From JAGRMG01 sp047975215 (lineage in GTDB: Bacteria; Pseudomonadota; Alphaproteobacteria; Rhodobacterales; Rhodobacteraceae), in assembly GCA_047975215.1 (NCBI GenBank), contig JBKEDD010000057.1, positions 53,237-117,236 on the forward strand: DNA of 64,000 nucleotides. The letters are read 5' to 3'. The notes beneath the pieces are model-generated. The model saw only the letters and a program-made list of their open reading frames with translations, was not told the origin of the DNA and made no database searches. Position numbers and translations under genes: made by a program. Positions 45,468-54,990 of the stretch are shown in pieces (the first letter of the stretch is position 1; every line of letters starts with the position of its first letter).

Positions 45468-45740
45468 ATGGCCCCCGGCGGCCTGTCCGATGCGAACAAG
45501 AAGATCAGGGTACGACTGAAGGATATCGACAAGTTCATCCGCGATATCGAGAAGATGGGCGGCGAGTTACCCAAGACGCTCAGGAAATCGCTCAAGGCGC
45601 TGGAAACCGGCAAGGATCTGATGAACGCCTGCAAGACGGTGCAGCGTCACACCCCGTCCATGATCTGCAGGCACTGGGAATACTGCGCCAGGACGGAAAG
45701 GAAGGCGACCGCCAGAAAAGGCATGTCGCGCCGGGCCGGG
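45468..45740 (+). CDS. Hypothetical small protein, 3' end uncertain
   Basis: An ATG at 45468 follows GGAG at good spacing. The first about 60 codons look real: SDANKKIRVRLKDIDKFIRD and GKDLMNACKTVQRH form a charged helical protein. After roughly 45700 the composition turns to Arg/Pro/Ala-rich, non-coding-like sequence, and the first in-frame stop is only at 46290, deep inside the antisense permease gene. The end given here is a guess. A frameshift or a lost stop codon is likely. No family is recognised. Confidence 0.4.
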
Positions 45741-45790
45741 CGCCAACCCGCGCAACCCCCGGCGGGAGCGGTCGGCCACTCCATCCGGGC

Positions 45791-45843
45791 TTCTTCATCT
45801 TGCCGGAAAACTCTGCGGGGGTCCGGGGGTGCAAAACCCCCGG
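45791..45843. terminator. Bidirectional stem-loop with degenerate intergenic element
   Basis: Perfect eight-base stem CCGGGGGT / ACCCCCGG (45823-45830 and 45836-45843) with loop GCAAA between the convergent hypothetical gene and the ABC permease gene. The preceding 45791-45815 on the minus strand (GAGTTTTCC then GGCAAGATGAAG) resembles the elements at 21134 and 35302. Confidence 0.6.
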
Positions 45844-45877
45844 TTCCGGCTGTCGGGCCGGGCGCGGGCGGCTGGGG

Positions 45878-47056
45878 TCAGCCCGGACTCATGCCGCGCA
45901 GGCGTTCTGAACGGCGCCGCAGCAGTTCGACCACCGTCAGCAGGACGATCGAGATTCCGACCAGGATCGTCGCCACCGCCAGGATCGTCGGGCTGATCTG
46001 TTCGCGCAGACCGGTGAACATCTGCCAGGGCAGGGTTTTCTGCGCGGCGGACCCGACGAACAGCACCACCACGACCTCGTCGAATGACGTGATGAAGGCA
46101 AACAGCCCGCCCGATATCACCCCGGGAAGAATGAGCGGCATCTGCACGCGGAAGAACGTCGTCACCGGATCGGCGCCCATGTTCGCCGCCGCCCGGGTCA
46201 GCGACCGGTCGAAGCCGACCAGCGTCGCCGTCACGGTGATGATGACGAAGGGAATGCCCAGCGCCGCATGGGCCAGCACCACGCCGATATAGGTGCCCTG
46301 AAGCCCGATACGCGAATAGAAGAAGTACATGCCCGCGGCCGAGATGATCAGCGGCACGATCATCGGCGAAATCAGGATCGCCATGATCGCGCGGCGGAAC
46401 GGAACGTGTTCCGAGCTCAGCCCGATCGCGGCCAGGGTGCCGAAACTGACGGAAAGGAAGGTCGCCGCGGGCGCGATCAGCAGCGAATTGCGCAACGCCT
46501 GCTGCCAGTCGGGACTGTCAAGGAAGTTCCGGTAATGCCTGAGCGAATAGCCTTCCGGATCGAACCGGAGCATTTCCGGCGTGAACGTAAAGAAGTTTTC
46601 GGCGTTGAAGGAAAGCGGCATGACCACCAGGATCGGCGTAATCAGAAACACCAGGATGGCCCCTGCGATCAGCCGGAAGGTGAAGTGCCACAAGACCTGT
46701 CCCGGGGTCAGATAGGGCGCCACCCTTGCCCGGTAGCGGCCTTCGTAAAGCCAGAAGGTGAACCAGCCGAAGAACCAGCCGAACGCCAGGCCGACCACGG
46801 CGCCGGAAAGCCCGGCAAGGGCCGCTCCGGCGGCGCCGGCCAGGATCGTCAGCCCCCAGCGCACCGCCCTTTCGTTGTCGAGCATCCGGGTCGCGACAAA
46901 GGCGATGGCAGCCATGACGACCGCGCCCCCGAGTATGCCCGCCAGAGCGTTGCCCTGGGCCGTGCCCACCAGCAGCCCGGCAACGGCGCCGGCGGCCGCG
47001 ACCATCGGCACATAGAAGGACACCGGCGTGCGCGATATCGGAGTCAGTGCGGCCAT
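45878..47056 (-). CDS. ABC transporter permease, PotC-like, with N-terminal membrane extension
   Basis: Inner-membrane permease of a polyamine/opine-type importer. The core (about residues 125-392) has the binding-protein-dependent transport domain, including the EAA-type cytoplasmic loop RSLTRAAANMGADPVTTFFRVQMPLI. Before it lie about 120 extra residues with four hydrophobic segments (FYVPMVAAAGAVAGLLVG, ILGGAVVMAAIAFVATRML, LTILAGAAGAALAGLSGAVVGL and GWFFGWFTFWLYEG). Classical PotC has about 265 residues, so the 392-residue length is unusual. Four bases separate it from the PotB-like gene. Confidence 0.88.
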   Translation of the reverse strand: MAALTPISRTPVSFYVPMVAAAGAVAGLLVGTAQGNALAGILGGAVVMAAIAFVATRMLDNERAVRWGLTILAGAAGAALAGLSGAVVGLAFGWFFGWFTFWLYEGRYRARVAPYLTPGQVLWHFTFRLIAGAILVFLITPILVVMPLSFNAENFFTFTPEMLRFDPEGYSLRHYRNFLDSPDWQQALRNSLLIAPAATFLSVSFGTLAAIGLSSEHVPFRRAIMAILISPMIVPLIISAAGMYFFYSRIGLQGTYIGVVLAHAALGIPFVIITVTATLVGFDRSLTRAAANMGADPVTTFFRVQMPLILPGVISGGLFAFITSFDEVVVVLFVGSAAQKTLPWQMFTGLREQISPTILAVATILVGISIVLLTVVELLRRRSERLRGMSPG

Positions 47057-47060
47057 GTCC

Positions 47061-48677
47061 TCAGCCCCCCAGCTTCACGTTGTCGATGCCTACGATCTTG
47101 TCATAGGCCCAGTAGAGGATCAGCACCACCGCCAGCAGGATGCTGCCCAGCGCCGCGGCCAGGCCCCAGTTCAGCGAGGACGAGATGTGATAGGCGATCC
47201 GGTTGGAGATGAACGTGCCGGTGCGCCCGCCGACGATCTCGGGGGTGATGTAATAGCCGATCGACAGGATGAAGACGAGAATGGAACCGGCGCCGATACC
47301 CGGCACCGATTGCGGGAAATAGACGCGCCAGAACGCCGTCCAGTTGGTCGCGCCCAGCGATTTCGCCGCCCGCAGATAGCTTGGCGGAATGGTCTGCATC
47401 ACGGAATACAGCGGCAGGATCATGAACGGCAGCAGAATATGCGTCATTGCCACGATGGTTCCGAACTGGTTGTTGATCATCACCAGCCGCCCGGCATCGT
47501 CGATCAGACCGAGCCAGACCAGCGTATCGTTGATCACCCCCTGTTGTTGCAGCATCACCTTCCATGCCGATGTCCGCACCAGAAGCGAGGTCCAGAATGG
47601 CAACAGCACCAGGATCATCAGCAGGTTGGCGGTGCGCATCGGCAGGTTGGCCAGAAGCCAGGCCACCGGATAGCCCAGAAGGATGCACGATCCGGTGATC
47701 ACCAGACTCATGAACATCGTCCGGCCGAACAGCATCAGATAGATCTGCTGGTTTTCGGGCCGCGCCTCGGGGCCGTCATGACCTTTCTGCATGTCGACGG
47801 CATTCAGGAAATAGCCTGACGTGTAGTCGGGAGAATAGATCTGGATGGTGCGCCAGACCTCGGGGTCCAGCCAGTTCTTGTCGACTTCGGCGAACTGATC
47901 GCGCAAGGACACCGCCTTGAACCCGCCGGCGGCCGCCGCAGCGGCGGCGAGGCGCGGATCGGCGGGTGTTTCGGCCCCGTCACGGGTCAGATCGGCGTAA
48001 AGCGTCGCAAACAGGAAATCCTCTACATCCTCGGTTGCCGGATCGTCGCCTTCGGAGCGCAGGAAATCGGTCCAGCGGTCCCAGCTGCGCGATGTCAACG
48101 GCAGCGCCGCGCGGCTGTCGGCGTCATCCATCATCGCGACCCACGTCGCCGGATCCTGCCAGCTTTCGTCCAGTGCGCCGAACTGGTCGGCGTAGATATC
48201 CGTGTCAAACCGGCCGGTGCGCCGCCCGGTCTTGCGAAACAGGGACGACATGCCGGTGAACTCGTAGTTCAGCCGCGATCCGAGACGGGTATGAAGCTTT
48301 TGCGCGTTGGCAATGAAGACATCGACATAAAGCGCCTCGAACACCTGTTCCGACGGCAATTCTCCGCTTTCGGGATCCCAGGTCTCCAGCGCCGCCACGG
48401 TTTCGGGCAGCGTGTCGGACACGATCTGGTTCTCGACCGACCGGAACAGCATGTCGGCGATCGGTGCGATGAAGGTGAGAAGGACAAAGATAAGCAGCGG
48501 CGCGATCAGGCCAAGAGCGCGCAGCTTCTGCATCCTGAGCGCCCGGTTTAGGCTGCGTTTCAGCGGCGTTCCGTCGGCTGCGAGTACCGGGCCGCCCTGC
48601 CTGCTGTCGCCCATCCCCGGCGCGTCGTCGGGAGTTGGTTCTCGCTTGCCGGTGGTGGCGTCGGTCACATCGCTCAT
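47061..48677 (-). CDS. ABC transporter permease, PotB-like, with large periplasmic insertion
   Basis: Partner permease of 538 residues. The first helix lies at about residues 52-78 (LRALGLIAPLLIFVLLTFIA). Residues about 80-312 form a hydrophilic, acidic, probably periplasmic insertion (ETWDPESGELPSEQVFEALY, TDIYADQFGALDESWQDP). The remaining five helices and the EAA loop (YLRAAKSLGATNWTAFWRVYFPQSVPG) follow the normal PotB plan. Standard PotB has about 285 residues. The ATG at 48677 is one base after the DUF1330 stop. The insertion may contact the binding protein. Confidence 0.87.
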   Translation of the reverse strand: MSDVTDATTGKREPTPDDAPGMGDSRQGGPVLAADGTPLKRSLNRALRMQKLRALGLIAPLLIFVLLTFIAPIADMLFRSVENQIVSDTLPETVAALETWDPESGELPSEQVFEALYVDVFIANAQKLHTRLGSRLNYEFTGMSSLFRKTGRRTGRFDTDIYADQFGALDESWQDPATWVAMMDDADSRAALPLTSRSWDRWTDFLRSEGDDPATEDVEDFLFATLYADLTRDGAETPADPRLAAAAAAAGGFKAVSLRDQFAEVDKNWLDPEVWRTIQIYSPDYTSGYFLNAVDMQKGHDGPEARPENQQIYLMLFGRTMFMSLVITGSCILLGYPVAWLLANLPMRTANLLMILVLLPFWTSLLVRTSAWKVMLQQQGVINDTLVWLGLIDDAGRLVMINNQFGTIVAMTHILLPFMILPLYSVMQTIPPSYLRAAKSLGATNWTAFWRVYFPQSVPGIGAGSILVFILSIGYYITPEIVGGRTGTFISNRIAYHISSSLNWGLAAALGSILLAVVLILYWAYDKIVGIDNVKLGG

Positions 48678-48678
48678 C

Positions 48679-48966
48679 TCAGGTTCCTTCGACCAGAATG
48701 ATGACGCTCTGGGCGGTCCGTCTGCGGATCTCGGCAACCTTCTGGTATTCAGGGTCGTGGTACGCCGCGCGCGCGGCCTCGAAACTGGGGAATTCGATCA
48801 CGACATGACGGTCGAGCGTCTCGCCCTCGGGCGTCTCGGACCGTCCGCCCCTGACGACGAATCTGCCTCCGAGGCCCAATAGTATCGGCGTGTCCTTCTC
48901 GACGTATTCCTTGTACGCTTCCGGATCGTTTACCGTGATATGACCGATGATGTAGCCCTTGGGCAT
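48679..48966 (-). CDS. DUF1330 domain-containing protein
   Basis: A 95-residue protein of the DUF1330 ferredoxin-like fold (dimeric alpha/beta barrel): PKGYIIGHITVNDPEAYKEY, GRFVVRGGRSETPEGETLDRHVVIEFPSFEAARAAYHDPEYQ and an AQSVIILVEG end. The function is unknown. It is embedded between the binding-protein and permease genes of the ABC importer and nearly touches the permease start (one base between stop and start), so it should be co-translated. The start at 48966 is the conserved MPKGY. Confidence 0.85.
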   Translation of the reverse strand: MPKGYIIGHITVNDPEAYKEYVEKDTPILLGLGGRFVVRGGRSETPEGETLDRHVVIEFPSFEAARAAYHDPEYQKVAEIRRRTAQSVIILVEGT

Positions 48967-48989
48967 GATGCGCTTCCCTGTCAGGTGGC

Positions 48990-49052
48990 GCGGGCCATTC
49001 ATGCGGCCCGCACTCGTCGGTATCAAAGGAGGGTGCGCATCTCTGCGCACCC
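48990..49052 (-). terminator. Paired stem-loops after ABC binding-protein gene (attenuator-like)
   Basis: GGGTGCGC / GCGCACCC (49031-49038, 49045-49052) is a perfect eight-base stem with a six-base loop, nine bases past the binding-protein stop. A second stem GCGGGCC / GGCCCGC (48990-48996, 49005-49011) follows toward the DUF1330 gene. Both lie within the operon and could reduce expression of the downstream membrane genes. Confidence 0.6.
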
Positions 49053-49059
49053 CTGTCGC

Positions 49060-50166
<1,107 letters not shown>

Positions 50167-50201
50167 AGAACTCTCCTATGGTTTTCCCGTTTCAGGAATT
50201 C

Positions 50202-50232
50202 GGTACCGGTTCAACGGGCAAACACCGGCACC
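50202..50232 (-). other. Possible intercistronic hairpin
   Basis: CCGGCACC (50225-50232) can pair with GGTACCGG (50202-50209) with one G-U wobble on the minus strand, between the ATPase and binding-protein genes of the ABC operon. There is no U tract. The support is weak. Confidence 0.3.
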
Positions 50233-50273
50233 TTGTTCATCGCCCACGGCAACCGCGGGCGACCTCTCGACGC

Positions 50274-51365
50274 CTAGGCATCCAGGGCGCGGCAATCCTC
50301 GGGCAGCCAGCCGATCTCGATCTGGCGCCCCGGCTCGAGCCGGTCCTGATCGGGTGCGTTGCGGGTCTTGATGATGAAATCGTCCCTTCCGGCTACGCGC
50401 AGACGGGTGCGAAAGATGTCGCCCATGTAGATGAATTCGAGCACCTCGGCCCTGAGTGTGTGAACGCCTTCCTGAAGCCTGTCCTTGTTGTATTCCACCC
50501 GTTCGGGCCGAATCGAAACCTGGGTTCTCGCGCCGGGCTTGACCGAGGGATGCACCGGCTTGCAGTCGATAAGTTCGCCGTCGTCCAGCTTCACCACGGC
50601 CAGCGCGCCGTTGATCTCCATGACTTCGCCTTCCAGCGTGTTATTCTCGCCGATGAACTGCGCCACGAAACTGTTTTCCGGCTCTTCATACAGCTTGTCG
50701 GGCGGTGCCAGTTGCTGAATGCGGCCGTCGTCGAACACTGCAACCCGGTCCGACATGGTCAGCGCCTCGGTCTGATCGTGGGTCACATAGACCACGGTGA
50801 TGCCCAGATTGTCGGCAATCGCCTTGATCTCGAACTGCATATGTTCGCGCAACTGCTTGTCGAGCGCGCCCAGCGGTTCGTCCATCAGCACAAGCTCGGC
50901 CTCGAACACCAGGGCGCGGGCCAGCGCGATCCGCTGTTGCTGGCCGCCCGAAAGCTGCGCGGGGCGGCGGCCCCCGAAGGCGCCCATCTGGACCATCTCC
51001 AGCGCCCGCTTGACCTTTTCTTCGCGCTCGGACTTGGCGATCTTGCGCACTTCCAGCGGAAAGGACAGGTTTTCCGCCACCGTCATGTGCGGAAACAGCG
51101 CATAGTTCTGGAACACCATGCCGATGCCGCGTTTGTGCGGCGGAATGTTGTTGATCGAGACGCCGCCCAGGCGAATGTCGCCATGGGTCGCGGTTTCGAA
51201 CCCCGCCAGCATCATGAGGCAGGTGGTCTTGCCCGAACCCGATGGTCCGAGCATGGTCAGAAATTCGCCTTTTGGCATGGACAGGTTGAGATCCTTGACG
51301 ACGAGAGTCTCGCCGTCATAGCTCTTTTGGACACGTTCGAATTCCACGAACCTGTCCCCGGACAT
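50274..51365 (-). CDS. ABC transporter ATP-binding protein, PotA-like
   Basis: The 363-residue ATPase of the polyamine-type importer. Walker A is LGPSGSGKTTCLMMLAG, the Q-loop is VFQNYALFPHMTVAENL, the signature is LSGGQQQRIALARAL, Walker B is ELVLMDEPLGALD and the H-loop is VVYVTHDQTEAL. The C-terminal about 120 residues form a TOBE/OB regulatory domain (VSIRPERVEYN). The ATG at 51365 fits the family start; the frame continues 50 codons upstream without a convincing ribosome-binding site. It is the first gene of the operon, upstream of the binding protein, DUF1330 and both permeases. Confidence 0.94.
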   Translation of the reverse strand: MSGDRFVEFERVQKSYDGETLVVKDLNLSMPKGEFLTMLGPSGSGKTTCLMMLAGFETATHGDIRLGGVSINNIPPHKRGIGMVFQNYALFPHMTVAENLSFPLEVRKIAKSEREEKVKRALEMVQMGAFGGRRPAQLSGGQQQRIALARALVFEAELVLMDEPLGALDKQLREHMQFEIKAIADNLGITVVYVTHDQTEALTMSDRVAVFDDGRIQQLAPPDKLYEEPENSFVAQFIGENNTLEGEVMEINGALAVVKLDDGELIDCKPVHPSVKPGARTQVSIRPERVEYNKDRLQEGVHTLRAEVLEFIYMGDIFRTRLRVAGRDDFIIKTRNAPDQDRLEPGRQIEIGWLPEDCRALDA

Positions 51366-51530
51366 GTTGTCGACCAAAAGTGGCTCCCCGTCGTTGTCTG
51401 TCTGCGTCAGTTGGATCTGCGCTATCTGACCCAAGCCAAGCACATCCTTTCGGGCGGATGCAACCCGAACGCCGTAACTCGGCCCTAAAACGACATGCTG
51501 GGGTGAACTTTGCACGATTCGTGTGCAGAC

Positions 51531-51561
51531 AAGAAAACCCCCGGGGCGGGGCCACGGGGGT
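51531..51561 (-). terminator. Intrinsic terminator of rpsU
   Basis: Stem ACCCCCG / CGGGGGT (51537-51543, 51555-51561) with an 11-base loop. On the minus strand it is followed by TTTCTT. Located 35 bases after the rpsU stop codon. Confidence 0.8.
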
Positions 51562-51595
51562 CATCCGAAACAGCGTCAGAATTGGCTGCGGGGTC

Positions 51596-51802
51596 TTACA
51601 ACAGACCTTCGCGCTGCGCCTTCTTGCGCGCCAGCTTACGGGCGCGGCGGATCGCTTCGGCCTTTTCGCGCGCCTTCTTCTCCGACGGCTTCTCGAAATG
51701 TTGCTTGAGCTTCATTTCACGGAAAACGCCTTCGCGTTGCAGCTTCTTCTTCAGGGCGCGAAGCGCCTGATCGACATTGTTGTCGCGAACACTGACCTGC
51801 AT
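51596..51802 (-). CDS. rpsU: 30S ribosomal protein S21
   Basis: A 68-residue, highly basic ribosomal protein with the S21 signature VRDNNVDQALRALKKKLQREG and a Lys/Arg-rich tail (RRARKLARKKAQREGLL). Its normal length and conserved N-terminus MQVSVRDNNVDQ fix the start. S21 joins late to the small subunit and helps mRNA recognition. It is monocistronic with its own terminator. Confidence 0.97.
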   Translation of the reverse strand: MQVSVRDNNVDQALRALKKKLQREGVFREMKLKQHFEKPSEKKAREKAEAIRRARKLARKKAQREGLL

Positions 51803-51989
51803 GTGGTTGTCACCACCTTTCTGGATTTGAGTTGCAATGATTTGCAGGAGACCGGCCTATAGCAAAGCGGTCCTGTCTTGTCCACAGTCAGTTGGCAGGG
51901 CCACCTGACGCCTTGCGCTGTGCCCGGTGGCACTGGCGCCCCGCCGCCACTGTGCTAGGTTGACGCCGGAAGAATACAGGGTCCCGGCG

Positions 51990-52700
51990 ATGAGCGAAAC
52001 GCAAACCACAGTGAACTGGCGCGACCCGCTGCTTGATGCGATCCTGCCGCATGTCCCCTTCGACGGCTGGACCGAAACCAGCTTTGCCGCCGCCATCGCG
52101 GACAGCGGCATCGACGCCGCCCTGGCGCGTGCCCTGTTTCCGCGCGGCGCCGTCGATCTGGCGCTCGGCCATCACGCACGCGGCGACGCGGCCATGCTGG
52201 CGCGGATCGCGGCGACGGACATGGCGGCGATGCGGTTTCGCGACCGCATCGCCGCCGCCGTGCGGTTCCGGATAGAGGCCGCAGGAGAAAGGGAGACCGT
52301 GCGCCGGGCGGTCACGCTGTTTGCCTTGCCGCAACATGCCGCCGATGGCGCCGGTGCCATCTGGGGCACGGTGGATGCGATCTGGACGGCGCTGGGCGAC
52401 ACATCTGACGATGCGAACTGGTACACCAAGCGCGCCACCCTTTCGGCCGTCTATTCCGCGACGCTGCTATACTGGCTGGGCGATGACAGCCCCGAGCATC
52501 GCGCGACATGGGCGTTTCTCGACCGACGCATCGACGACGTGATGCGCATCGAGACCCTGAAGGCCCGGATACGCGAGACCCCGGCATTCAGGCCGCTTCT
52601 TGCGGCACCGGAATGGCTTCTCGGGCGCATCCGCGCACCGGCGCGGTCGCCGCGCGACGACCTTCCCGGTTCGATCCGGCCCGGCCCGCGCGGCAACTGA
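51990..52700 (+). CDS. COQ9 family protein
   Basis: A 236-residue protein of the COQ9 family, TetR-like helical proteins that bind lipids and support ubiquinone hydroxylation. Landmarks are LLDAILPHVPFDGWTETSFAAA, LARALFPRGAVDLALGHHARGD and KRATLSAVYSATLLYWLGDDSP. The ATG at 51990 was chosen at the conserved start; the frame is open 21 codons upstream in the intergenic region with rpsU. Two quinone oxidoreductase genes follow in the same orientation. Confidence 0.9.
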   Translation: MSETQTTVNWRDPLLDAILPHVPFDGWTETSFAAAIADSGIDAALARALFPRGAVDLALGHHARGDAAMLARIAATDMAAMRFRDRIAAAVRFRIEAAGERETVRRAVTLFALPQHAADGAGAIWGTVDAIWTALGDTSDDANWYTKRATLSAVYSATLLYWLGDDSPEHRATWAFLDRRIDDVMRIETLKARIRETPAFRPLLAAPEWLLGRIRAPARSPRDDLPGSIRPGPRGN

Positions 52701-52734
52701 AAGCGCCTCATCAGGACACAGGAGCAGACATCCC

Positions 52735-53724
52735 ATGACCCAGACCATGCGCGCCATCGAGATCAGCCAGCCGGGCGGGCCCGAGGTGTTGGGGCTTTGC
52801 GAACGTCCGATGCCGCAGGCCGGTCCCGGCCAGGTCGTCATCAGGGTCGCATTCGCCGGGGTCAACCGCCCCGACGCGCTGCAACGCGCCGGCGCCTATG
52901 CGCCACCGCCCGGCGCCAGCGACCTGCCGGGCCTGGAGGCCGCGGGCGAGATCGCGGCGATCGGCGATGGCGTCGCGGATTGGGCCGTGGGCGACAGGGT
53001 TTGCGCCCTGTTGCCGGGCGGCGGCTATGCCGAATATGTGGCGACACCAGCGGCCCATTGCCTGCCGGTGCCCGACGGCATGGCCATGTCCCGGGCCGCC
53101 TGCCTGCCGGAAACCTTCTTTACGGTCTGGTCAAACGTATTCGCACGCGGTGCCCTGGCGGCGGGCGAACGGTTCCTCGTGCATGGCGGATCCAGCGGCA
53201 TCGGCACAACGGCGATCCAGTTGGCCAGTGTCTTCGGTGCACGGGTATTCACCACTGCCGGATCGGACGAGAAATGCCGCGTTTGCGCCGATCTGGGGGC
53301 GGAACGCGCGATCAACTACATAGAGCAGGACTTCGTTGACGTGATGAGGGCCGAGGGCGGCGCTGATCTGATCCTCGACATGGTCGGCGGCGACTACCTG
53401 CCGCGCAATGTCCGCGCGCTTGCCGATGACGGGCGGCTTGTCCAGATCGCGTTCCTGAACGGGCCGAAGGTGGAATTGAACTTTGCCCAGGTGATGACGC
53501 GCCGGCTGACGATCACCGGCTCAACCCTGCGCCCGCAAAGCGACCTGGCCAAGGCCCGCATCGCCGAGGCCCTGCGCGAGCGGGTCTGGCCCCTGCTGGA
53601 CGCGGGCCGCGTGGTGCCGGTGATGGACAGTGAATTCGACCTGGCCGATGCGGCGGCGGCGCATGAGCGGCTGGAAAGCGCCGGCCATATCGGCAAGGTG
53701 GTACTGAAGGTGGCCGGCGGCTGA
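52735..53724 (+). CDS. NAD(P)H-quinone oxidoreductase, PIG3-like
   Basis: Zinc-free medium-chain dehydrogenase/reductase of 329 residues. The GroES-like N-terminal domain is EISQPGGPEVLGLCERPMPQ, with VAFAGVNRPDALQRAGAYAPP, PGLEAAGEIAAIG. The NADP-binding Rossmann motif is HGGSSGIGTTAIQLASVFGA. This matches the PIG3/quinone reductase subgroup, which reduces quinones with NADPH. The ATG at 52735 lies behind CAGGAG. It lies 34 bases after the COQ9 gene and upstream of a paralogue. Confidence 0.92.
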   Translation: MTQTMRAIEISQPGGPEVLGLCERPMPQAGPGQVVIRVAFAGVNRPDALQRAGAYAPPPGASDLPGLEAAGEIAAIGDGVADWAVGDRVCALLPGGGYAEYVATPAAHCLPVPDGMAMSRAACLPETFFTVWSNVFARGALAAGERFLVHGGSSGIGTTAIQLASVFGARVFTTAGSDEKCRVCADLGAERAINYIEQDFVDVMRAEGGADLILDMVGGDYLPRNVRALADDGRLVQIAFLNGPKVELNFAQVMTRRLTITGSTLRPQSDLAKARIAEALRERVWPLLDAGRVVPVMDSEFDLADAAAAHERLESAGHIGKVVLKVAGG

Positions 53725-53749
53725 TCGGGTTGGGATGAAGGGACAGGAC

Positions 53750-54730
53750 ATGGCGCAAACGGCAAAGACCGTGGTGATTCACGAATTCGGCGGCCCCGAG
53801 GTGTTGCGGCTGGAGGAACGGCCCGTGGGCGAGCCCGGACCGGGCCAGGTGCGCATCCGCCATGCCGCCTGCGGGCTGAACTTCATCGACGTGTATCAGC
53901 GCAGCGGGCTTTACCCCAACGAATTGCCGCTGACGATGGGCATGGAAGCCGCCGGCGTGATCGAGGCGGTGGGCGAGGGCGTGAACCACCTGAACCCCGG
54001 CGACCGCGCCGCCTATGCCACCATGCCGCCGGGTGCCTATGCAGAGGCGCGGGTAATGCCGGCGGCGCAGGTCTGCAAGCTGCCGGATGCCATAGGATTC
54101 GACACCGCCGCGGCGATGATGCTCAAGGGGCTGACGGTACAGTACCTGTTCCACCGCACCACGCCGTTGCAGCGCGGCGGCACGGTGCTGTTTCATGCCG
54201 CCGCCGGTGGCGTCGGGCTGATCGCCTGCCAATGGGCGCGCTCTGAAGGTATCACCCTGATCGGTACCGCCGGTTCGGATGACAAGTGCAAGCTGGCGCT
54301 GGATCACGGCGCGGCGCATTGCATCAACTACCGCGCGCAGGATTTCCCCGCGAAGGTACGCGAGTTGACCGATGGCCGTGGCGTCGATGCCGTCATGGAC
54401 GCGGTCGGGGCCGACACGTTCGAGGGCTCGCTCGATTGCCTGAAACCGCTTGGCATGATGATCTCGTTCGGCAGTGCCTCGGGGCCGGTGCCGCCGTTCT
54501 CGGTGTCGGCGCTGGCGCCGAAATCGCTCAGGCTCACCCGGCCGACGCTGTTCACCCATATTGCCGATCACGGGGCCTGCATGGAGATGGCCGCACATCT
54601 GTTTGCCAAGGTGCAATCGGGCGACGTGAAGATCCGCATCGACCAGAGGTTCGCGCTGGACGAAGTGGCCGATGCGCACCGGGCGCTTGAGGCGCGCAGG
54701 ACCACAGGCAGCACCATCCTCGAACCCTGA
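53750..54730 (+). CDS. Quinone oxidoreductase (zeta-crystallin/QOR type)
   Basis: A paralogue of the preceding gene with 326 residues. GroES-like domain HEFGGPEVLRLEERPVGEPG, with ACGLNFIDVYQRSGLYP, GMEAAGVIEAVGEG; Rossmann motif HAAAGGVGLIACQWARSEG; cofactor-specific region GTAGSDDKCKLA. This is the classic QOR1 signature NFIDVYQRSGLY, distinct from PIG3. The ATG at 53750 is preceded by AAGGGA; the in-frame ATG at 53735 is less likely. Probably co-transcribed with the upstream gene, 25 bases away. Confidence 0.93.
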   Translation: MAQTAKTVVIHEFGGPEVLRLEERPVGEPGPGQVRIRHAACGLNFIDVYQRSGLYPNELPLTMGMEAAGVIEAVGEGVNHLNPGDRAAYATMPPGAYAEARVMPAAQVCKLPDAIGFDTAAAMMLKGLTVQYLFHRTTPLQRGGTVLFHAAAGGVGLIACQWARSEGITLIGTAGSDDKCKLALDHGAAHCINYRAQDFPAKVRELTDGRGVDAVMDAVGADTFEGSLDCLKPLGMMISFGSASGPVPPFSVSALAPKSLRLTRPTLFTHIADHGACMEMAAHLFAKVQSGDVKIRIDQRFALDEVADAHRALEARRTTGSTILEP

Positions 54731-54990
54731 GCGCGCGTCCGCTCGGGCGCGCAACCATGCCCGCGCGCGACTGGCAACAGCCACCGTCGCACGCATGACC
54801 GGCACTTCGCCCGGCACGCCACGCGTCTGTTCCATCACCTGTCGATTGCCCGCCATGCAACAATGTTGCTGGCCGGATGCCTGGCCATTGCACGGAATTG
54901 CCGGCCGACTGCGTCAATTGGCCGTTTGTTACAACCGAACCGCATCTTTATCCCTGCCGTAACGAAAGAGAATCGACGAAAGCCCAACCC
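54731..54990. promoter_or_regulatory. Leader region of the 2-oxoacid oxidoreductase operon with inverted repeat
   Basis: A stretch of 260 bases without a gene. It holds GCAACA-A-TGTTGC at 54857-54869, a perfect inverted repeat that could bind a homodimeric regulator such as an Lrp- or GntR-type protein. The ribosome-binding site before the ATG at 54991 is weak (GAAAG). Confidence 0.45.

Noticed and set aside
45741..46292. Extension of the small hypothetical gene to the first in-frame stop
   Set aside because: The segment overlaps a terminator hairpin and is antisense to the PotC-like permease.
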